Assembly (NCBI GenBank): GCA_028583605.1 | Contig: CM053337.1 | Location: forward strand, 24,662,162 to 24,726,161 | From: Dastarcus helophoroides | Lineage: Eukaryota > Arthropoda > Insecta > Coleoptera > Bothrideridae | Direction of reading: 5' to 3' | Length of the DNA: 64,000 nucleotides | In this document: positions 23,765 through 35,700 of the stretch, one piece after another | Layout: each line of letters starts with the position of its first letter | Position numbering within the stretch: position 1 is the first letter of the stretch | Made by a program: the position numbers and the translations under genes | The notes under the pieces: generated by a model | The model's input: the letters and a program-made list of their open reading frames with translations, nothing else | Told to the model about the DNA's origin: nothing | Databases searched by the model: none

Positions 23765-26700
23765 GTAAGTTTTGCTTCGAGGTGTGCTTCAAAGGCGCTC
23801 TTGTTTTTCTAAGTATAAATCAAATATTGAATCATCTTCATTGTATAAATTGAGGCGTTTAGTGCAAAAGTGGCCTAACCAACATATTCCTTCCTGATTT
23901 TCAATTTATTTTACTCAGGACATTGATATGTGTCATGGGCCTTTTCAAATTAAAAGAGTGGACCGCTGACGATGCAATACAAACCAATGTTCAATACTTT
24001 TACTTCTTAGCAGATGGCAGCAATATTTCATATTTGCATTACGTATTACAAGTTAGACTTTTCTTCACTAATTTGTGTGTATCCATGGATTCACTTGGCC
24101 ATTTTTGCACAAAACGCCTCAATCAGAGGTCAAAGACAACATTTGGAATTGAATTGGAGATTTTGAATTTTTTAATACCCTATAATAAGCTCTTTTTAAA
24201 TTTTCAATTTTTTTAATTTGAAGTTTGACTTTAAATCGAGGCTTCGAACTGTTATTTTTTTCGTTCCGGTTTTCGATTTTGGCCCCAACAAAAAAATTAT
24301 ATCGATTCAGTTCCGGTTTTTGTTCCGACAAAAATAACGGTTTTTTCCGGTTTTCGGTTTTCGGTTCAGTTCCAGGTAACTTATTTTTTTGATTTTTCAA
24401 AAGTTTTTTGAATTAAAGATTGATATTCGAACCTAATTTAGAAAATGTTCTGTCTTTTTTTTTTCTTTAATATTACAACATGACTTTGCCTAAAATTTAA
24501 GGAAAATATTTTTTATTTTTCAAGTTAAAAAATTTCTAGCTGTAACCCTGAACTTTGAGTTCAATTTAAGTTCAAATTTTAAGTAAAACCTAAACTTTAT
24601 AAAAAACTAAATCCGAATTTCGGATTTAGAAATTTAGATTTAAATTGTAGAATCTTATTGATCGGAAATATTACCATTATTGATTTTATTTAACATTTCT
24701 CGATCGAATATCTCCCCAGTGGGTCGCAGAATTATTAAATTTAAATTTAAACTCGGAATTTTCACAAAAACCTTAAATTATTTACTCAAGAGTTAAAAAG
24801 TTCTAGAATATACAAAATTTGGCGATTAAAATCGAAAATTTGAGAGACTTTTCTTTTATAATTTCGGCTTTCTAGCGAAGTTTTAATTTTGATTCGCTTT
24901 TTCTAATAAAATTGTTTTTTGTGTTTTGATTTTGTTTTCTTGAACTTTGGATTAAAAAGATTAAATGAAAAAATTAAATGAAAATGAAAAAGACCAAAAA
25001 AATATAAAATGAAAATTTTAAATTAAGATTTTGATGAAACAGTCAAGATTTCAAAAAAAGAACTTCACAATTTAACAGAAGAATTTTCAAAATTTATACC
25101 TTAATTTAGAAATATTGACCTTAAATCTAAATATTTAAACTTAAAAATTTCAAAAAAAAGGAAAATTTTGCAGCAAAAAAGTTTCAAATTTAAATTTGTA
25201 TGTACTTTTTAGTGTTATTTTTTTATCTCTAAAATTTTGACTTTAAATAAAATTTACTCTTTCTGTAGGAAGTATAACCTTATTTATTGTTATGTTGACT
25301 TTTATTCGTTAATTCTAGACATTTTCCTCGAAATTTTACGTTAAGACTCGGACTATAAGTTTAAGTTTGGAAGTTTCGAGTTTTAGCTCGAAAACTCGAA
25401 AATTTCCAGGATTTAAAATTGTGAGATTAATTTTGAAAAATTGTTAATCATAAATTTAGTTAGTTTTTTATTAAAATTTAGACTTTTCTTTCAAATGTTA
25501 ATATTTTTCTTGAAATTTGGATAGTCTTTCGAGATTTTCAATTAAGCTTCAAAATATAATATAATAAAATGTTTAAATTTAAATTAGTATATTTGCATTT
25601 GAAATCTAATTTCTGTCAATATTTTTAGCAAAAATTTGAAATTTTTATTTTAAATGTATATTTTAGGCGTAAAAATAAAGAATCCACAAAAAAAGTAATT
25701 TCAATTATTTCTAAACTTTAATTTTCTACAGAAAAAATAAAATTTCAAGATCAACGACAAATTTTCTGGAAAAAAAGCGAATTTCAATTTTAAAGACGAA
25801 ATTATAGGAAAAATTCTAGCTATAGCTAAAAATGTTGCGAAGAGATTTAACATTTTGAGAATAACTTTATGACCCACAATTTCAAGTAGTAAAGGGGCGA
25901 ATTTTTGAGTTTATACCAGAAGTTTCGCGAAAACAGTTAATATTTTAAAAAACACACAATTTTGACGTCTACATTTTAAACAATCTGAATAAAATATCGC
26001 AATTTCGAGGCTTAAGTCGAAGTCTTGAGAAAAAAATCAAAGTTTTAGGATAAAATTTACTATTTTAGCGTAAACAAAATTGTTGGAAGTTTAAGTTAGA
26101 CATTGTCTAAGATGTCACCATTCAAAGATCCAATTTCATCAATTGCAAGATCCCAGTGTTAAATTGAAATATAATGTGGTATTTTTCCCTGAAATATTGA
26201 TTCAACATTTAAAAATTTCAAGGTTAATTTTGAAATAACGAGATTTCAGCGAAAATTTTAAGAAAAAAATCATATCTTGGAATTTTAGGAAGTTTTAGGA
26301 TATCATAAGAATTTAAATTTGAGATTCCGAAAAAAACAATTAAATACTAAAAGAAAAGTGGAATTTGGAAAAATAAATAGCCAAAAAATCGAAAAATAAA
26401 CTAATAACTTCAAAAAAAAGAGATATCAAATTAAGAAATTAAAATCGAAATTTAAGAGATACTGTCTATCTCTACCTATCTCTCTGAATATGACAGCTTG
26501 GCTGTCGAAACGCGTTAGAGTAACCTTTGTTGTGTTTTTTAATCTTGCTTGGTTTCAGGGGACAAGATTTGTATTTCAATGTTTCAAGATAACCAAGGTT
26601 CCACCAAAATTTTTGTATAATAATGTAATATAACATTCTCGATATTTTTCGTAAAATCCCAAGCAAAATCTCATATTTTTTAAGTTTCTTTTAAGTGCCG

Positions 26701-29700
26701 GCATTCAGATTTAAATTTTAAAAATTTTTGAATATTTTGAATATCTTTCAGAATTTTAATTTTGACTTCTTGTTGGAAATGTTCCTTTTCTTTTCTCCAA
26801 AATTTTAAATACTTTTTGTTATAAATTAAATAAATTCTTTTAAAGGAGTTTTAGAAAAAACGTAACAATCTGAAAATATAAACTTAGAATTATGAGAAAA
26901 ATGACCGAATTTTCCATTCACTGGGAGTTTTTAGAAAATATTAAATGGAAATTTTAAAATTGAGACCAGCCTTCAAAAAAAGTTGAAATTTTGGGTTTTT
27001 AAGCAAACAACTAGAAAAAAAGTCAAAATTGAAATCTAAATGATAACAAGAAATGTCGAAGTTTCCAATTATATTAAAATACAAATTTTCCTGAATTGTA
27101 ATTTATTGAAAATTTGAAAATGGGAATTATAAAAAAGTCGAAATTTTAAAAAGATTAGGAATTATTTATTATCACAAAATGTCGAGTTCAAACTCATAAT
27201 TTCCAAAAAAAGTCGAAGTTAAAGGATTTTGTTTCAAAAATTTTTATTTTACAGAGTCCAATTTGTAAAAACATTTTTGGGACAATTCAAAACGAGTCAA
27301 AAAGGATCCAAAAATGAAAAAGATTAAAGTATTTTGTTTAGGCTCTGAATTTCAACAAAGTCTTAACATATTCAAAATTTGCGAACAAAATCAAAATTTT
27401 TAAAATAAAGTGTATACTTTGAATTTTTTTAAAAGTTCAAACTCAGAATTTTAACGAAATAATCAAAATTTGGAATTTGTAAAAAATTCCACGTTTTTAA
27501 TTTAGCTGCAACATTTTGACTCGAATTTTTAATATTTCATCTTTTTTTAATGAAATTTCGTAATAATATGCAAAACTTTTAGATAAAATAAAACACTTTA
27601 AACTTATTTTGAGAAACAATGACAATATTAAAGAAGAATTCGGAACAACTTTCTTATTGCAGTTATCTATCTCTAATTTTGGTGGAACGGACTGGTCCTT
27701 AGTTATCTTCAAAAATTAAAGTACAAAAATTGTCCCCTGAAATCAAGAAAGATTAAAAAACATCTCTCTGAAGATGATAGCTTGGCTATCGAAACGTGTT
27801 AGAGCAACCTTTGTTGTGTTTTTTAATCTTTCTTGGTTTCAGGGGACAATTTTTGTATTTCAATCTATCTCTAAGTAGGTATTTTCATAAATGAAGTTAG
27901 AAATATGAAACTGGAGAACCCTTTCTTTTAGATTTTTTTATCCAACCTCAAAATTTTGATTTTTCCTGAAATTATGACTTAAATTTTTCATTTTAAATAA
28001 TCTTGGTATTTTGACTTGAAACCTGAAAATCTAATAATTTTATAATTGTAGATTTTATTAAAGCTTCGTGTTTTTCTTAAATTAAATCAAGCAATTTTTA
28101 TGTTTATTCGTCTTAAAAAAATTCAAGTTAAAACCCCATACTTTGGCTTTTTCTAGATGTATTTATTTGTTTTGAAATTTTGCCACGAAACGTCTACTTT
28201 GAAAAAGTTTTTATTATTCAGTCCTTAAATATTTTATTAAACTTATTACTTTGAACCAGAAATTTGGTCTCAGGGATTTAAATTCAGTTCGAAATTTCGC
28301 TTCTAAAGACTCGAATAAAAATTTTTAAAACAAAACCCTTTAACATAAAAAATTGACTCTTTATTCCAGGTTTCCTGAAATGTCGTGTTAAAACTCGAAT
28401 TTTTGTTATTGTAAATTTTGGGTCCTTCTGGAAACGTGAAATTTTAGTTTAAATTCGGAAAAATTTAAAATTCCTAAAACAATTCGACAACTATTTTTTT
28501 AAACGTTTAGTAAAAAAGTGAATTTCGAAAAAATTTTGTTTATTTAAAAACTAGTTCTAATGCACAGATCAATAGGTTTGAACATTTATTAAATTCGAAG
28601 TTTGGAAAGCAAATACTGGTTTCGATCTTGTTAGATCTCGTCACTTTGGTATATCCAACTCGAATGCTAACAAATGTTCCGACAAATAAGTACTAAAGAA
28701 TTCACGGACGTCAAGCATGTGACTCTTACAACCTATTGGTCCATATAGAAACTATGGCCATCGCCAACAATGTCGTATGCACACTCATGCAGCCCTCCAG
28801 GCGTGTATAGTGAATCATAGGTAGCTGAACTACCAATTGAAACACTGCCACTTAGCGAAGCGGTTGCTCTCTAGGAAAAAGTTCCCAGAAGACGAGGATT
28901 CTAATGCACAGACAAATAGGTTTGAACTTGCATAAAAACTAGTTATCAAAATTCTACGTTCTTCCTCGAATTGTATTCATCCCAACTTTTGAGAAATCAG
29001 TTTCTTTTTAATTCTGCAATTTTTTTCAGTTTAATCTTCATATTTTTGGTTTTAATTTGGAAATTAAATAGTTCAAGTCTAACCAAGGGAAAGTTTTTCT
29101 TAACATTTCGAATTTTTTCTTTCTAAATTTCGACATAATTTCCAATTTTCTACAATAAATTCAAAACATATATAGAAATTCCCAAGTTTTTTCAGGTTTA
29201 AATCCTACGTTTCGACTTTAATGTAAAAATTTTAAGTTTAAATTTTAAATTTTGAGATGATTTTTTTTCTTAAATTTCTACTGTTTCTTCGATAAAGAAA
29301 CTTCGACTTTTGTTACTAATTTTTGGTTTGAAAGTTGCAGTTTTAAGAAAGTAATCTAAAAATACAAATTTCCGCCTGAAATGTCGAGAAATGTAGATTT
29401 GCAAACATTATTTTTAGAATCTTGCATTTTTTAAATGTTTTTTGACACATCTAAATTCATTTTCAACTTAAAAGTTGAAATAATTAAAAATTAGAATTGA
29501 CATTTTCAAAAACATTTTAATTTTTATAGCATGGATTCTTTTTTAGGAAACTAATAAATGAATCTCTAATTTCAATTTTTTTCAAACTGTTTTACACTCA
29601 CTCTTAAATCAGCTGAAATCTAAAGGTTTAAACTTGATAATATTCAAATATTTGACTCACAATAAAAAAATTAAGATTTCACCTTCAAAATTATATGGTC

Positions 29701-32700
29701 AAATTTCCACTTTCATTAAGAATTAAGATTTTCAACTGAAATAGGAAATTTTTAGAAAAATGTTGAAAAATTAAAAAATTTAACTGTAATCTCAAATTTT
29801 CAAGGAAAAAGCCTCTTTAAAAGTGGATATTTAAAAAAATAGTACAAAAACGTCCAATTGTCACTAAAAGTTTGTAGAAATCAATATTAATCAATTTCAA
29901 TGTTAAAAAAAAGTTTAAATAGTATTGACTTTAGTAGGTCGATAAAAAAGTGTAAGTCAGAAGTTTTGGGGAAAAAAGAGGTGTTATTTTAGCTTAAGCC
30001 TATAAAAACTCTAAAAAAAACTCACATTTTCTAAGCTCGAAATCTTTGAAAAATAATCTAAATTTAAAGAAGAACATCAAGGAAGATATCCAAAATTTGA
30101 GCATTTGGGAAATTTTGAAAAATTTGATCCCATTTCCAAAAGATCTTAGCTTTAAGCTGAAATATTCAGATATTTTACTTTTGTTCTAGAAAATTTGATT
30201 TCAAAATTTCGACTTCGAAATCTCAAATTTGTATAAAAGATTATTGAAAAGATTATAAAAAGTTGAATAAAAATTTGGAGAGGAACAAAATCGAAATCCC
30301 GATTTTAACATCGATATTTTGGAAAATATAAAAAGTTAAACCTATATATATATAACCTCAACATGGTGGAACAAACTAGTTTTCAAATTAGAAGTTGAAA
30401 AATGAGTCGGTCGAACTTTGGAATTTAAACTCCTAATTTTGGAAAAAAAGGCAAAACTTCACAATAAAAGTTGATCTTTGAGAAAAAAAATTAAAAATTC
30501 TTAAAAGAAAAGGGAAATTCTGACTTCCAACTTAAGCAATTATGAAGAAAAGTTGGAGAGAATAAACTAAGTTTTAAGAAACACAGTAGTAGTAGGTCAC
30601 AAAGAAGAAGTATCAAAATAACTGAGTCAGGAGAAAAAATGCTTGAAAACCGCTATTCTAGGCATTTTGAGTTAGTATCTACAAAAAAATATCCCACATT
30701 TCTAATGAAAATTCTCCTCGCAATTTCGACATCAGAGGAAGGCTCGATAAAGCAGCCACCTTAACGAAAAATGATTTTTTTGAAATGTAAAAATAATTTG
30801 GGATTGAACATTTAAATGTGCAATAAATCGTGATTAAAAAAATTATTTGGGGTCAGTGCACTGGAAGCTATATTTCAAGGAATAATCTTAGGAAACTTGT
30901 AGGGATTTCGACAGGTCACTGTCGATTAAACAAGCACCTCCACTGAATGGGAATTATAAACGACCCGAATTGTAGAGGGTGTTTAGAAGAAGATGAGAGT
31001 GTCGAGCACGTGATGTATCACTGCCCGGCACTAGCATAAATCAGAGGATCCACGCTGGCCTAGTGTGGCCAGTTTGAAAGAGGCGCATCCAAAGGACGTT
31101 CTACAGTTTCTCGACAAGGTTGGGTGGCTGAATGAATGACCAAGGACACCTCAATCACAGGGATAGCACAATGGGCCCGGAAAAGGTGGCCTAAGTGCTG
31201 GCCTAAACTTTAGGCAACCCACAACGAATCCAAAATCCAGACTGGAAGCTGTAATAGATATAATTTATTGTACCACTTTACCCGGCACGGGTGGGTAAAG
31301 TTGCCAAAATTGGTCAGAATCTGCTTTTGTTAATTGTTAAGAAAACTTCATAATATTACATTATTGGATATTCTCTCCTTACAGCAAATATGGCCCCAAA
31401 CTTTTATAAAATCACATTAGGATGCATAAAATCTAAAATCTTTTAACTAGTTTTTTCTAGCAACTCGTTTTTCTTTGTTGAAGGCTGCATTGTCGCAGTT
31501 TAGGTCGTTCTTCTTTTAATTTAAGTGTTTTGTTCCATATTCTCTTCAAAAAAGTTTCTCCTCTGGTATGACTGACATACTGACTGATCGTGATCTTTTA
31601 TTCTATACTTTTCTGCTTGTTCGATCTTACAGAATCCGCGCGACGGTGAGGTCAAACCTTTAAGTCAAGGTTTCTTAATATGTGGTCCATGGACCTCTTA
31701 GTGAGTGTTTGGAGTCCGTGGTTATCTCTGATAAACTTGTTTTTCGTTAATTATTTATAGGTACGAGAGGAAAACATTTGTGGTCGAGAAGATGACTTAT
31801 TTTAGATTTAACTATTATTTATTATTATTTATTACTAAATTAGGATTTTTATAGTGTATTTCGAGCGCGCTTACACTCTTGATTTGTTACTCTACTCGAA
31901 TCCGGTTCTAGAGTTTTGAGCGGCCCGGGTAAAACAAAATTTGGCGCCCTTTCATACAAGAATATACAAATTTATTGCAAATTAAAAAAAATAGTAAAAA
32001 AGGCAAAAAATCAAAATTACACAATTAAGAACTGTGTAAAAAATTATTTATTTAAAAAATAATACAATAGTTATTTACTTACAAGTGATGCAACCAGTGG
32101 CGTATCGTGACTTTCATGTATGGGGAAGCTGATCGGAAATAATCATCTTAAAAGATCAACTACAATTTCGCTTTTGATTACATTGTGAGTGCATCAGCAT
32201 TTAAAGAGTAATATGTCTTTTTGCCGTGTTTCGATTAATCCAATTGTCGATCTAAATTAAGAATTTCAAAACAAAATTCAAATTTCGAGAAAATGGTCGA
32301 AATGTTGAAAAACATTAGAAAATTTTAAATATAAACCCAGATATTTGTTCAAATTTATTGGAAGGAAATCCGAATTTTCCAGTTTGAAGTTAAACTTTGA
32401 ATATTATTTCGTTAATCTTCAGTTTAGTTTTTCGATTTTGTATTTTCCTTTTCGAATTTTTCTCTTTAAATTTGTATCTTTAATCTTCATTTCGAATGAA
32501 ACTTCTAAGAAAAATCCAAACATTAAACTCAAAATTTATGTTAATGAATTACAAAAACCATTTTAATTACAAAATGGCACTCGGATAAGAGTATATTTTT
32601 TTTCCTGAGATTTTCTTTGAAACTTCAACATTTAAAGGAAATAGCTTTCGAGAAAATTGAAATTTCCAAAGACGTTCAAATTATCAAAAAGTCGAAATTT

Positions 32701-35700
32701 TCAAAAATGGTCAAAATTTTGTAAGAATTTTAAATTTTCAAATAATTCAAAATTTTAAAATAAGTCCAAATTTTTAAAACTAAAATTTTTAAAAGAATTT
32801 AAAATTTCCAGAATACAAATTTTGAAAAGAAGTTGAAACTTTCAAGTCACAATTCTAAAAAGTCTAACTTTTAAAAAGTGCCAATTTTTAAAAAAGGAGG
32901 AAAAATAAAAAAGGAGAAATTTTGAGAAAAAGTTGAAATTTCGAAAATTTCGAATTTTTCAAAAAAGGTTTAAATTTCCCAAACAGCCAAAATTTTTAAA
33001 TTAATATTTCAAAAAAGTCAGAATTTCCACCAAAAGTTGAAATCTCGAAAAAATTGACTTTTTAAAAAAAGAGTCAAAATTTTGGGAAGAAGTACTAAAT
33101 TGTAGAAAAAAACAATTTTTTAAAAAAGACGAAATTTTCGTCATACTTAAAAATTTCGAAAAACGCTCAAAATTTTTAAAACAATCAAAAGCTTCAAAAA
33201 AATCGAAATTTTCAATCAGAAAAGAAAATCAAAATTTTGAAAAAAGAAAGTTTTTAAAAGTTTATATGTTGAGATGTCCACATTGTTAAAAAAGTCGAAA
33301 CTTTCAATAATAAATCGAAATTTAAAAAAGTCGAATTTTTAAAAAATATTCAATTTTTCAATAAAAGTGAAACTTTGCAAAAAAGTTGTTGAGATGTTGA
33401 GATGTCTACGTTGTTAAAAATGTTGGAACTTTCAATAATAAATCGAAATTTAAAAAAGTCACATTTTTAAAAAATATTCATTTTTTCAATAAAAGTGAAA
33501 CTTTGCAAAAAAGTTAAAAATTACATTGAAATCGAAATTTGGAGAAAAATTTGAAATTTGGAGAAAAAAATTGAAATTTTGAGAAAAAGTCGAATTTTGA
33601 CAAGTAATGTTTCGAAAAAAAGCCCAATTTTCAAAAAAATTCAAAATATTTAAATTAATATTTTCAAATATAAAACAAAATTCCTAAAAAAGTTAAATTT
33701 TGGAAAAATTTAGACATTTTTAAAAAATGGTCAAAACGTTGCGCAAAAAACTAGATTTTAGAAAAAATCAAATTTTCAAAAAGTCGAAATTTTCGACATA
33801 ATTAAAAATTTTTAACAAAATTACAAATGTTTTAAGAAAAGTCAAAATTTTTAAACAACTGAAATTTTCGCACAAATTTTTTGTCAGAATTTTGAAAAGA
33901 AACCGAAATGTTGGATAGTTTCAATTTTTTGGTTTTGATTTTCAAACATATTGAGATTTTCTGGAAAAAGGTTTGAAAAAAAAGTATTTTTATGTACAGG
34001 GTGGACCATAAGTAATGGTTCATAGAGAAAGAGTAGATTTTTCGTATAAAAATAAGGTGATTTAGTTACATTTACCTTATACCAAAAGTTGATATTAACA
34101 GAGATAGAGGGTGTCAAAGTTGAAAAAAATTTGTGATTTTTTCTCATAACTGATGAACACATTTCACTATAGCCACCTGCGCCACCTGGTTTTATTCTAA
34201 AGCATCATAACTTTTTTGTGCCTTCATGTAAACGTATTTTAAATAGATATTTTTATTCACCTACATTTTTTACGTAAAAACGGTATTCTTTCTAAATGTT
34301 GTTACAGGCAACCGTTTTCAAGATATTTGCCTTTAAAACGTACGTTTATTTTAAGTTATGTAGATGTGAATTTTTTGCAATAGATTTCGAAATAAAAGTA
34401 ATAAAACTGACTTTAAAATAGTTTATATCAAATATTACTCTACTGACATTTTTATTACACATTTTTCTAAATTGCTAAAGCAAATTTAAATAAAATACCA
34501 AAGCAAAATTTATTTTCAAAAATAAGTATGTGGGAAATAACCTTTTTCGTGTAAAGGGATTGTAAACAACTAAAAATCTGGCTGTCTTTTATTGGAATTC
34601 ATTTTCAAATATCTGCTTTGAATACCCAGACTATTAAAATTTTTTTGTGCGGACTCAGAGATCATATCTCACACCTCTATGTTAGAAAATAAATTACGTA
34701 TTAATTTTTTGGATTTTCTTTATTGGGATTTTCAAAATTTAGGTGATAATATTATAAGCAAAATAATATTTGACATAAATTAATTTTAAAGCTGTTTTAT
34801 GATTACTTTTTTTTCAAGCCTACTTTAAAAATTTAATATCTTAGTAATCTAAAACCAAGGCACGTCAAGATTTAAAGGCAAATATCATGGAAACGGTTGT
34901 TCGTATCAACTTTCAGAAAGTACACCTTTTTTACGTGAAAAATATGGGGAAATAAAATAACCCATTTAAAATTAATATACGTGGGTGCACAAAAAGTTAT
35001 GATGATTTAGAATTATGCAGGATAGCGCAGGTAGCGCCCCCTATCAGCTATTGGTAATATGTTAGCAAGTTAGAGTTTGTCTCCTTAAGAAACCTCGTTG
35101 TGCCAAATTTCGTGCTTATATTACAATTCATTCCATAATTATACGAAAAAATCCAAATTTTTTTTTCAAATTTGGCACCCTGTATCTCTGTTATTATCAA
35201 CTTTTGATATAAAGTAAATGTAGCTAAATCACATTATTTTTATTCGAAAAATCCACCATTGCTCTGTGTACCATTACTTATGGTCACCCTGTATATTTGA
35301 TAAAAAGTTGATATTTTGAAAAATCTTGAATTTTTCAAATAAATAGTTTAAATTTTCAACAAAGAGTCTTTTAATTTATAATAAATCGAATCTGTCGAAA
35401 ATTTTAAAAAAAGTCAATATTTTTGAAAAATACAAATTTTCAGTCAGAATTTCAAGAAAAGGCCCAACTTTTAAAAAAGGTGTCAATTTTATCTGAATTT
35501 GCACAAAAAAGTCGAAATTTTTTAAAAAATTCAAGTTATTCGAAATTTTCAAAGCCGGACTTTTTAAAAAAAGGTCAAATTTTCAGCAATGTCGAGTTTT
35601 TAAAAAAAAATCGAAATTTACAAAAAAAAAGTCGAAATTTCTACAAAGCAGAAATGTTGATAAATTTTTGAACAACAGGTAGAAAAACATTCATAAAATC

